Shown: in pieces, positions 1-9,876 of the stretch
Layout: every line of letters begins with the position of its first letter
Position numbering within the stretch: the stretch's first letter is position 1
NCBI GenBank assembly: GCA_021397835.1
Contig: JAJFZO010000863.1
Coordinates: forward strand, 2,108,001-2,172,000
Origin: Moringa oleifera
Lineage: Eukaryota; Streptophyta; Magnoliopsida; Brassicales; Moringaceae
DNA: 64,000 nucleotides
Direction: 5' to 3'
Translations under genes and position numbers: made by a program
The notes under the pieces: generated by a model
Database searches by the model: none
What the model was told of the DNA's origin: nothing
Seen by the model: only the letters and a program-made list of their open reading frames with translations

Positions 1-476
1 CATCAAATGTGGGCTAATCTATAGGATAGTTAAGCAATAGTAATATGGGTTAGTTAGATATGTAGATTCTAGTTATGCTAGGGTAAAGATAAGTAAACAT
101 CCATCTCTACTTACATTTTTCAGTATGAAGGCTATTGTATTTGTTAAAAAGCCCAACAACAATTCGTCATTGCCTTGTCCACAATAAGAGCAAAATGTAT
201 TGTAATGACAAAAACGTTTAAAGAGGCAGTATGGCTCTTAAAACTATTAAATGAATTAAACTTTCCATCACCTCCAGTCATGGTATTTTGTGACAGCCAA
301 TCAGTTATTCACTTGAGTAAAAACCCAATATATCATGAGAGATAAAAATATCTTGATGTTAAGCATCACTTTGTGAAAGATATGATGGAGGATGGTAGAG
401 TACAATTAGAGACAATTAAATCAAAAGACGATACCTCTGATATGACCACTAAAGTGATCACCCTTTATAAGCTGCT
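1..476 (+). pseudogene. Ty1/copia RNase H remnant (3' end of pol)
   Basis: Conceptual translation gives copia RNase H hallmarks, for example FCDSQSVIHLSKNP followed by DVKHHFV around 280-375, with stop codons and frame breaks. The stretch is closely similar to 17810-18300 of the copia element downstream, so both belong to one family. Similarity to that copy stops at about 471-476, inside the sequence that reads aagctggaaag in the other copy, and resumes near 8190. The element was therefore probably split by the gypsy insertion described next. Its upstream part lies outside the window. Confidence 0.8.
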
Positions 477-612
477 CATACTAAAAACAAGATAAGAGAA
501 GTGCCACATCACCTTACAGTTTGAAGAATAACAACATTACTTTTGGGTAGACTTTAGAAGAAGATACTTGATGAGATTTGATGATGGAGAAACTAAAATT
601 TTAGAAGGAAAC
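472..612 (+). repeat. Left copy of direct repeat (probable LTR start)
   Basis: About 130 bp here, beginning near gctcatactaaaaacaag, match 3426-3567 with a moderate number of substitutions; both share cacttttgggtagact and gatacttgatgagattt. The match ends near 612, where integrase coding sequence begins. The simplest reading is the first part of a 5' LTR joined by deletion to the integrase region. It begins exactly where the host copia sequence breaks off, which supports an element terminus. Confidence 0.6.
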
Positions 613-1620
613 TCAATAGCAAGACAAATCATGAGAGCAAGGTATTTTTGGCTAGCTATAGAATGAGATTGCATTCAATCTGTAAGGAGGTACCACAAAT
701 GGTAGACTTATGAAGGTAAGATTCATGTCCCACGATCTCCTTTTCATGTGATGAATTCACCATGGCTCTTTTTCGTGTGAAATTTTGATATGATAGGACC
801 GATATCTCGAAAAAAGTCAAACGACCATTGTTTCATTTTGGTTTTTGTAGATTATTTGACCAAATGTATAGAAGCTTGGTGCTTTACTTATGTAACAAGA
901 GCAGAAATGAATTGCTTCTTAAAGAAGGAAATTATTCATTAATATAGGCCTTTAGAAGGAATTGTTTTAAATAATATTATGAACTTCAATAACAAGCAGA
1001 TGAAAGACCATAATTTAGCCTTATACAAACCCAAAATGAATAGAGTAATGAAAGTGGCCAACAAAAATATTAAGAAAATAATTAAAAAATGATTATGAAC
1101 TCCAAAAATTGGTATGAAATGCTACCATTGGCCTTACATGCTTATAGAACTTCAATAAGAATATCAATAGGGGAAACTTCATACTCATTGGTGTATGACA
1201 CAGAAGCAATTTTGCCAATTGAACTACAAATCCTTTTTTTAAGAATCCTAATGGAAGCACATGTTGAAGAAGTAGAATGGGTAAGAGCATGGTACAAGCA
1301 ACTAAATTTAATTAATGAGAAGAGACTGAAAGCCATTTTTCATGCAACAGCTATACCAAAGCAGGATCGAAAGAGTATATAATAAAAAAATGCATCCAAA
1401 ATAATTTAAAGAAAGAGATCTAGTTTTGAAACGCATTTTTGAAAATTATATGGATCCAAAGGGCAAATCGGTACCAAACTAGGATAGATTCTATGTAGTA
1501 AAGAAAGCTTTCCTAAGAGGATCTTAAATCTTGCAAGAAATAGATGGCTGAGAACTACCAAACCCTATAAATTCAAAAATTGTCAAAAACTATTATACAT
1601 GAACGGCAAATCTAAAAAAG
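600..1620 (+). pseudogene. Ty3/gypsy integrase remnant
   Basis: Degraded translation shows, in order, ARYFWLAIE (zinc-binding region, about 640), a core piece reading FDMIGPI then VDYLTKCIEA (about 790-880), and an open stretch at 1089-1382 with WYEMLPLALHAYRTS and LPIELQI. The C-terminal tail follows at about 1370-1600 (KERDLVLKR, ELPNP). This is the usual order of a plant gypsy integrase. Several stops and frameshifts lie before and after the open stretch, so no functional protein is expected. Gag, protease, reverse transcriptase and RNase H are absent upstream. Confidence 0.8.
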
Positions 1621-2280
1621 AACATCTTCAGCCTTTAAATCAAAAGGAAATTGGCATATTAAAGTGGTCATTGTTAAGAAAAACAAGAATGAGTTGATAC
1701 CAGAGGGTGATAGAATAAGCCTTTATTTCTTTTTCCTTATTGTACACCATATATCTTTACCAGAAATAAAAGCATATTTACAATTACAAAATTTCTTGAT
1801 TCTTGCATGATGCATTGAATGTTATTTTTAAGAATTCTTAATTGACTAGTTGTACAAAACAAATTTAATAATACATTGAGAATGATTACATCAAATAAAA
1901 AGGAACTTTATATAAAATCAAAGGAAAAAGAACAGTCCTTGGAAAGTGCATAAAACCAATAAAACCAAAGAGAACATAAGGGGGTGTACCTCTATTGAAA
2001 CAATCCCAAGTCAATATTCGATTTATCATTGAGAGACCCAACAGTCATATTTTCAAAAAAGGATATTAAAAGTTGAAAGGATCAGTTACTTTAAAAAATG
2101 AGAGATTAAAGCAAAAAGAATAATGCAAAGAAAAAAAAGAAGGAAAAAGAGGAACAAAGTGAAAAGAAAAATGAAGACAAGTAAATTTGACTTGAATTCA
2201 GGGGAATTGACGAGTTATATATTTAAATGACCAAGTAAATGGACAAATAATAAAAAGAAGATTTCAACAAATATTTCCAC
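1620..2280. other. Non-coding AT-rich part of the gypsy element
   Basis: This stretch between the integrase end and the 45-bp array is rich in A runs (aaaaaagaaggaaaaagagg near 2130). No reading frame of substance or recognisable domain is visible. Its position is that of the pol-to-LTR spacer of a gypsy element. Confidence 0.5.
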
Positions 2281-2339
2281 TAATAAACATCGAAGAAGAA
2301 TCTAGTAAGATAAAAAAAATTTCAAATGTTGATTATAAA

Positions 2340-3240
2340 AAAAGATTACAATGGGAAGAAAAGGTTTTTCAAATGTTGAATACCAAAGACAATTTCGGCA
2401 AGAGAAAAAACTTTTTCACCATTTAGCATCGAAGGGGATACTGACGCAAACAAAAATTTTCAATGTTGAACGTCCAAGAAGAGTTTGACGAGAAGCATAA
2501 GGTTTTACAATGTTGAATGCTGAGAAAACTTTTTATAGAAGACAAAATTTTTCAACATCAAGCATCGAAGAGGATACTGATGGCAAGCAAAAATTTTCAA
2601 TGTTGAATGTCAAATAAGATTCAATGGAAAGTAAATTGTTTTTAAACATAAAATTTCAAGAAGAATTCCAACTAGAGATGAACTTTTTTAATGTCTAATA
2701 TCAAAGGAGATTCTGATGAAAGACAAAAATTTTTAAAATTGAAGATATTTTTAAATGTCAAATGTCGAGGATGATTTCGACAAGAGACAAAATTTTTACT
2801 TCATGGCATGCCAAGGAAAAATTATGACAAAATACCAATCGTTGAACATCAAGGACGATCTTGATGGAAAACAAAAACTTTATATCATCAAATATCGAGG
2901 AAGAATTCTGACAGAGACTATCCAATGTTGAAGAAGAATTTCAACAAAAAATGGTAAAACTTAAAATCACTTATAGTCGAATGATAAGGAAGAATTCTGT
3001 CATAAGATGAAAGTAATGATGATATCAAGATCTTTCATTAAATCTATGGGAAGAATTCCAAGAAAAGACATTAGAACCCACAGAAAGCTGACGAAGATTT
3101 CTAATAATAAGTAATGTATTTGTCATCAGAAGCTAAGGAAGAGTTTCGTCATGCAATGATGAAAACTAGCTATTAGCTTAGGATTATGAAACCCTTCATC
3201 CTATATCGAGGAAGAGACTAATAAGAGATGAAGGTCTCAT
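2340..3240 (+). repeat. Degenerate 45-bp tandem array
   Basis: A motif around gacaaaaattttt followed by caatgttgaat(g/a)tc and (g)aagaagattt(c/t)gac recurs. Landmarks fall near 2406, 2451, 2496, 2541, 2586, 2631, 2676 and 2721, an even spacing of 45 bp. Beyond about 2760 the spacing loosens (next landmarks near 2786 and 2871) and the copies fade by about 3240. At least eight regular units are visible. The units contain in-frame stops (tgttgaa) in at least one register and no coding signal. Tandem arrays in this position are known in Tat/Ogre-type gypsy elements. Confidence 0.75.
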
Positions 3241-3779
3241 TTTTATTAATTTTTTGTATAACTTATAAAAAAATAAGAAAAAAAGAAATTCTTGAAAGAA
3301 AGAATGTCAAAAAAACAAAGAAGAAGAAGAAGAAGAATGTAAGTAAAGTTTGTTATCTTTTAATCTTTGTTTTATTTTGTTTCTTTAAAATGAATAGAGA
3401 AAGGTAGTTCTCAATACCCAATTTCGCTATCACTGAAAACAAGATAAGATAAGTGTTACATCCCTTTGCAGTGTGAAGAATAGCAACGTCACTTTTGGGT
3501 AGACTCTAGAAAAAGATACTTGATGAGATTTAATGATGGAAAAACTTGATTTTTAGAGGGAAACTTAATGGGAAGGAAGTTTGAATGAAGTTAGATGAGT
3601 CACATGAATTCAAGATGACTTTCATTTGAGGTCCTTCAAAATTGCCACCATGATACTCTTCCCAGAAGCTTAAATAAATTCTTTAAAATGCTTTAAATCT
3701 TGAGATTTTAAGTTTGCTTTGTATGAGAAAGTCATGATACTAGCGTGGCAAGATTTAAAAAAGAGTGAGGAAAACTTAA

Positions 3780-4360
3780 TAAAAGGTTTGAAGGGTCTTC
3801 TTACACTTAATCTCTTTAAAAAGACACTCTTTCTAAATATGGAAGAGTCTTCCTAAGATGAGTTGTAAAGGAGTCAGCCTAGTGGTATAGAGTGAATATT
3901 GAGATGTTAAAATCTTTAAAGAAAAAAAATTTCACTTAGATGCCAATAAAAGAGTCTTTATACTCAATACCTTGAAAAGAACACTCTTTCTAAACATTGA
4001 AGTGTCTTCCAAAGTCTTTCCAGGTCACAGAAGAGTCTTCCCAGTAGTGCAAAATGGATATTAAGATTTTAAAGTCTTTCAAGTAAAATAAAATTCATTA
4101 ATTACTCATAAAAGAAGTCTCCTTATACTCGATCCATTTTAAAAATAACACTTTTCCTAAATATGAAAGAGTATGCTAAAGTCTTCCAATGTGAGTTATA
4201 GAGAAGGCATTCTAATGGTGTAGCATGAATGTTAAATATTAAAATCTTCAACAGCAAAGGCTATTATTCATTCACTTAGTTGTTCATAGGAGTTTTCTTA
4301 CATTCACGCATTTTAAAGGAATCTCCCTAAATATGGAAAAGTCTACCTAACTTAAGAAGT
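3780..4360 (+). repeat. Tandem repeat of about 165 bp, 3.5 copies
   Basis: The segment acactctttctaaatatg recurs in diverged form near 3826, 3985, 4150 and 4320. It is followed each time by gaagagtcttcc-like sequence, then by t(a/g)gtgtagcatgaat-like and ttaaaatctt-like sequence. Unit starts fall at about 3780, 3948, 4111 and 4290, so the unit is 160-180 bp and the last copy is partial. Copies are clearly diverged. The array could be an LTR sub-repeat or a captured satellite-like unit. Confidence 0.7.
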
Positions 4361-4482
4361 TAGTGTGTGTGAGTATGAATGATGTAATGAAGAATTAAGA
4401 GACATAATGAAAAAAAAAATCATTTCATTCATAATTAAAAGTTGATATAAAAAAGTACAACAGATAAAAATTAAAAAGAAAA

Positions 4483-4860
4483 TTACATAAAGCTCCAAGC
4501 AGATTTCTCTCCAGTATCTAAGGATTCCTTGTTTAATTCAATAAGGTTCTGTGTCATAGAGTCTGGAAAGATGAATGTTGGGCTCTCTATAGGCTCTAGT
4601 GCAGTTAAAGTGGCTTGAAAGGTGGAAGCTTCTTTAGGTTCAATAGTGATGACATCTAAGTTGAGGCTAGCATGTTCTTTTAGCACTTTGACTTTTATAT
4701 CTTTGTTTATCTTCCAAAAGACCTCAACATACTCTTTTAGTATTATTGTATTCACTTCATCATTTTCCTTGAATGCTGCTATAGTTTCCTTTTTTGCAAT
4801 GACTAGTTGCCCAAACTGTTCTTTCTTTAACTTCTTTTGTTGGAGTTAAAAGTCCAACTT
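4483..4860 (-). pseudogene. Antisense ORF remnant inside the gypsy element
   Basis: On the minus strand 90 codons stay open (4755 to 4483). The frame continues upstream with one stop to about 4860, giving a lysine/glutamate-rich, coiled-coil-like lead (QQKKLKKEQFGQLVIAKKE) and then KEYVEVFWKINKDIKVKVLK and HASLNLDVITIEP. This resembles, in general character only, the helical antisense proteins carried by some Tat-lineage retrotransposons. I do not recognise a specific domain. It could be a chance frame; the window offers no second copy for comparison. Confidence 0.3.
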
Positions 4861-7345
4861 CATTGTCTCTATCTCTACTTTAAGCGTAAAGATATTTTAT
4901 TTTGCTTATTAGGTCTTCTATTGCTTAAAAGAAGAGTTTTAAGCTTCTAATTCAACTCTCTTCTTCCTAGTTTTTTTTTAGGGCTTTCTTTGCTTCTTGA
5001 AATACATATTCAGTTTGGCTCTAAATCTTATAATTCTTAGTTACTAAGGAAGATTCATAAATGATTTATGAATAAAAACCATAAAGAGTGATAAAGTTAA
5101 TAAAATAGTAGGTGAAATTGGAAAAAAAATTAACTAAATGAATATGTATACATTACACGCTTCTTATCTCGCAATAATGAAGAGGTAGTGGTTGGTAGTA
5201 CTGTCTCTTAAATAAAATCTTAAATTTTTTAGAACTGTAAGGGAGTGATGACCAATGTTAACTTCTACTGAGAGTATAAGTCAGCAAAGGTTTATTATTT
5301 TAGCAAGAGCTCTTTAGTGAGATTTTACATTTTATAATAGTAAGGATACCACTTTACCTTTCTTTAAAGAAGTGCTGGGTGGTGTTTTCTCAGCTACCTC
5401 AGCCAATTATTCAAAATTTCTTTTCCCTATTTAAGGCATGATAAGGAGTTGATTTACAACAACAATTAAAAGAGTTAGTAAAAGTCACTTTAAGAGTAAG
5501 AGTACAAAACATGAATGAAAATGAGCCAACTTAGAGGGGAGGATGTCTTTATTTTTGTTATGAGGAGAGGTTAACGGGCTTCTCTAGATTAGGGTTTTCT
5601 CTTAGGGGATGGAAAGCCTAATTCAATAAAAACACTAAGAGAAGAACCTTTAAGAGAAGTTAGCTCTAAGAGAGAGTCTGCTTTTCTTGGGAGATTGATT
5701 TTTTGAGGTGGGGTAGAATCTTTAAAGGGAAAAACTGGGATAGACTCTTTCTCAAGAGTACTTAGGTGGACTTCCCTAAGACTCTACAAAGAATAAAGGC
5801 ATTGGCAGAGACTTCTTCATGCTTGCCAGTATTTGTTTAGTTTCAGTAGCAGTCTTAAATAAACTCACATTCATCCCATAATCTTGGTTAAAGTGAGACC
5901 ATTTGTTAATATTAATGAAAATCTTATTCTAGAATACTTAAAAATAAATGTCTCTAATTTTTGATAATTATGGGTAAATTTGAACTAAACAAGGAAGGTC
6001 TTCCAAAAAAGAAATATCAAAAAGCTAAAGGCTGACCTAGATCACTTTATTATTGTTTCAATTCATAGAATTAGGAAAATGCTAGGGGAGATAAGTTAGA
6101 AATTCCTAAATCTAAATAACTAGCACAAAATACCACTAAGATTCTTCAAGAGTTGAGAATAAGCTAAAATGGGAATAGCTTATAACTTTGAAAAATACCT
6201 TGAAAATGTGTTTAAAGGAACCCTCATTCCCCCTTTGAGGCATTCCTCGAAGATGTAGAGGGTGCCCAATCTCTTTGACTAGGGCCTCTTTTCAAAAGAC
6301 GGTATAATCCTAATCCTAGTTAAATCCTTATTGGTGATGATGGAAGGACTTATAGAGTCCATAGCAAACTAGAATGTAAAATCAAACAAATTAAAGCAAA
6401 AATTTTACCTTAAAGATATAAAGAGCGTTGGAGGACTCTACCCTTAGGAGGAAGAGTCTTCTCTTTGAGTAAAAATGGGTAGTAAAAGTGGTTTGTGCTT
6501 ATAATGATGTGTAAGAGTGCAAAGTAAACTCAAAAATAAAAAGAAATAACTTTTGAAGAGAATTACTCATTAAGAAAAAGCCGTTGAAAGATAGTAAAGC
6601 CTTTAAAAGCAATGTTGCTAACATAGTGGTGGTGATGTGGCACCTCGTAGTGGAGGCGCTACTACTAACAAGATAATGTTGTCATCAATGAAAAGATTAG
6701 ACTATTATCTTACCACCATGATTAATATGGAAAGACATCATTGGGCGTTACTGTTGAGGTGGCATAAGTAAACTAAAGAGAAGTATCACTTGCTCATGTG
6801 GCTTATTAAGTGATGTGGTAAACTATCATTAAGCGCTATTACTGGGGCGGTCTTTAGAGAAGCTCAAGAATAGTGAAAATAGATAAAGTGACATTGTGAG
6901 TGATGTGTTTATTATTAGTGATTTGGAAAATCCTAAACGGTTATGAGACCTATATAGTTAGTAGCAAAGCCAACGTGATGGGCAAACCTATTGACTTAGT
7001 AGGATGTTTGAAGGTAACATACTCAATAGAGTCTCTGCAGCCTGATGTCACTTAATTTTTTATTAAACTTACTAAAGTTTGAGTTGATAATTGTATAAAA
7101 GAGAGTAAAATGATGAAAAAGACTAAAAACATCCTCCAATTATGATGATTTAAGTAAAAAAAAAAAAGGAGAATTAGATGGTGCAGTAGTAACTAGCTTG
7201 TCCGAGTTGTTTTCTGATAATTTAAAGCATACTTAAAGAAATTGATGATGTCATGGTACTTGAAAAGAGCTTGACAACATCAAAAAAAGGGTTAAATTGA
7301 CAAAAATGGCTCGAAAGAGTCTAATCCAAGGATGGTAGAGCTCAT

Positions 7346-7425
7346 GGGAAGGTACAGTCTGCTGAATATATTGTACCTTCCCACTATTTTGATGCTAAAA
7401 TGCGCTATAAAAATCTTATAAATAA
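7346..7425 (+). promoter_or_regulatory. LTR promoter with 10-bp inverted repeat and TATA boxes
   Basis: A perfect inverted repeat (gggaaggtac at 7346-7355 and gtaccttccc at 7373-7382, 17-nt spacer) lies directly upstream of ctataaaaatcttataaataaaag, which contains two TATA-like boxes (about 7406 and 7417). The layout suits a retrotransposon U3 promoter. The pyrimidine-rich leader downstream (7495-7570) would then be R/U5. Activity is unknown. Confidence 0.45.
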
Positions 7426-8187
7426 AAGTTGAATTTGAATTCGGTAGACAGATAGAAAAAACAAGCCCATTGCTATTAAAAGCAAGAAAATTCTCTCTTT
7501 TTTGTTCTCTCAAAAATCTTACGTACTCTTTTTTTTTTTCATTTTTTTAAAAGATTTTTCTCTTAAATTCTTCATTTTTTTGTTCAAATTTTCTTGAAGA
7601 AAGGGAAAGAATCTACACAAAGAGTCAGGGATTTAATGAGGTATCAAATTGTCTTGTATCACATTTATAATTTTTAAATAAAAATTTCTTTGATTAAGTT
7701 AAAATTCATTGAAGTTGCTATAAATTACATGCTTTTGATTTATTTATGTTTTAAAAATATAGCAAAAACATGTTACAAGATGGGAGATATAATTTACATT
7801 ATATTATGAGATTCTTTATGACATCTATTTTCTTTATAAAAATATTAATATACATTTAACCCATTATTTTGAAGATAAAAAGGGATGATTAAGTGCAAAT
7901 CTTTTTTTCCTTTTAATTTTAATACATCAAAATGGAATAAGTATGAGATCCTATGTAGTTTAACCAAAATATCCTTGCAAATTTTGTAGAAAAAAAATCA
8001 AATGGTATCAATATCAAATATTTTGGGAGTGCTAATCCTCCCTAAACATAACCAACTCTCGAACCCAGGATTTCATTCAAAGGAAAAAAAAATAATTAGC
8101 CTTATTTTATGATGGTGGTCAATCAAAAACTAAAAAGATTGGTGGCAACACTTGTCGTTTCTCACGCTAAAGGTTTCTTCAATTGTA

Positions 8188-9033
8188 ATGGTTGGAAAGA
8201 TGTAGGTGCTAAGACCTAGATGAGAGATTAGATGAAGTGTGAAGAGTTTTGGTTCTAGTAAGCAAGGTAAAGCTATTGGAAGAGTGTTTCTCAAGATAAA
8301 ACACATTCACATACTCAAATCAAAATGATAACATGTTGACTCGAGTAGTTGACGTTTTGGCTAAATAAGATGTTGAACATATGTCCATCACATGAAGGTA
8401 GGTTAATTACCAGCTTGGACCAAGATTTGTCATGTCAGCCTAAATGTTATCTAACTACCTACATAAGGGGTTTTGTCATGGTTTTCATATGGGTTAGTGC
8501 TTCTAGAATTAGGTATGCTTTGTAAGGGGTAGGTAAAAGGGTTTAGGAAGTAATTGAGGCTTATTTTGTGTTGTTATCTTGTGTTCATTCAGTTTTGTTC
8601 CATCTTATTATAGAATTGATGAAGTTAGGCAAAAATTCAAAGCTTATAAGTTGCTGAATCTAATTTAGTAAGTATCCCTCTATAATTCATAACTTACTTA
8701 TTATTAATGAATAATTTAGGTCTCTTATTTGATGGGGCTAGTTCATGAATGTAAGCTATTAGTCGAATCACATAAATCTTTGTGCATTATTTTAATTCCT
8801 TGTTGATTAATTACTCAGTTTATTTCTAAGTGAACTCTAATTTATCAACTAGTAAAAAGTAAAGAAACTTTATTGGATACGTTGGCATTATTTTGTGATC
8901 ACTAGCTATCGATACTTATGTGATTTATGCTACTAGAGTAATCTATTAGATTGTTGTTAAACCAAATCGCGAGGTTAATTTCCACCTAATCTAGTTGTTT
9001 ATACATAATTTGATTCATACACAAGTCATAACA
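8188..9033 (+). mobile_element. 3' end and LTR of the older copia element
   Basis: From about 8190 the sequence resumes similarity to 18296-19167, the 3' end of the copia element downstream. Shared landmarks are agattagatgaa(g/a)tgtgaagagttttgg, caaagcttataag, and the terminal run from tgtgatttatgctactaga to cataaca ending at 9033. The LTR proper probably starts near 8250. The 5' piece of this element is at 1-471; the gypsy element sits between them. It is more diverged than the two LTRs of the 9111-19172 element are from each other. Confidence 0.65.
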
Positions 9034-9115
9034 TACATAAATATATTTCAAGCAAACAAGGGGTCATTTCTAGTATTTTCTTTGAGAGATTTCATGGGAA
9101 GCAATCACAAACTAT

Positions 9116-9833
9116 TGTTAAAGAATGCTTCTAGTAATTGGTCAAAATGATAGAGATAATACTGATGTGGTAGCATTTGAGTAAGTAAAATTGATGAGCT
9201 GGAAAGTGGGCTCCTAATGATTAGCCAAGTGTGCGTCCAATTGGGTTTTACCTTGTACACATCAACACCTAAAGGAGCAGTTCCTTTTGTTGAATATGCA
9301 AGTAAAGAATTCTAGATCTTTGTATGTTGTGTAAAGGGTTTCGCAACAACTAAGGCTTGTTTTTCATTTTTCTTTTTGTATTTGATTAGCTCTGCTCCAT
9401 TTTATTGTAAAATTAATCAAGATAGGCAAAGAATCAAAGCTTGTAAGGTGATAAATCTAAATTATTAAACATCCCTTTTTAACTATACACTTGTTCCTAG
9501 TTAGTAAATGATTTTGGTCTCTTAATTGTTTGGTGAGGCTTATCCATAGCTATAGGCTTTTTAACCAAATTCCCTCTGTATTGCTTTAATTTCCTACTAA
9601 TTAATTATTCAAAGTTTGTTTCTAAGTGAACTTTGGTTTATCTACTGAAAAACAATAAAGCAATCCTAGCTGGAAATGTTGATTATATATTTGTGATTGT
9701 TAGTTATTGATGCTTATGTGATTTATGTTGCTAGAACAATTTATTAGATTGTTGTTGAACCAAGTTGCAAAGTTACATTTTGCTTAATTTGGTTATTTAT
9801 GACACAATTTGATTTGCACACAAATTCATGACA
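9116..9833 (+). repeat. 5' LTR of the outer copia element
   Basis: It starts TGTTAAAGAATGC and ends CATGACA, matching 18441-19167 along its length: atactgatgtggt near the start, gcaaagaatcaaagcttgta in the middle, cacaatttgatttgcacaca near the end. The primer binding site follows after one base. Confidence 0.88.
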
Positions 9834-9834
9834 A

Positions 9835-9846
9835 TGGTATTAAAGC
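9835..9846 (+). other. Primer binding site (initiator tRNA-Met type)
   Basis: tggtattaaagc sits one base downstream of the 5' LTR. It differs at two positions from the canonical copia site tggtatcagagc, which is complementary to the 3' end of initiator methionine tRNA. Confidence 0.8.
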
Positions 9847-9876
9847 TAGTTATTTCTTAAGAATTATAGTTGTGAT

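Larger units (their letters stand above)
472..8187 (+). mobile_element. Decayed Ty3/gypsy (Tat/Ogre-like) insertion
   Basis: This block interrupts a copia element whose two halves flank it. In order it holds a short direct-repeat copy (472-612), an integrase remnant (about 615-1610), AT-rich DNA with a 45-bp tandem array, a purine-rich run (about 3390-3406), a second copy of the direct repeat (from about 3426), a 165-bp tandem array, a possible antisense ORF and a TATA-bearing promoter-like stretch (7346-7425). Tandem repeats between pol and the 3' LTR, very long LTRs and antisense ORFs are known from Tat/Ogre lineage elements. That lineage call is inference. Gag, protease and reverse transcriptase are missing, so the element is internally deleted. 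The right boundary is approximate. Confidence 0.55.
3426..8187 (+). mobile_element. Probable long 3' LTR of the gypsy element
   Basis: The first 140 bp repeat the left terminus (472-612). A purine-rich run, gaatagagaaaggtag, lies just upstream and could be the polypurine tract. The stretch ends where the host copia sequence resumes. If all of it is one LTR it is about 4.7 kb, long but within the range reported for Ogre-like elements. It encloses the 165-bp array, the antisense ORF and a TATA-containing region at 7400. Because the left copy is truncated, full LTR length cannot be proven from this window. Between about 4860 and 7340 nothing else recognisable was seen. Confidence 0.4.

Noticed and set aside
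2340..3240. Regular short repeats that might suggest a CRISPR array.
   Set aside because: Units are contiguous and diverged, without conserved repeats separated by unique spacers, and the window is plant nuclear DNA.
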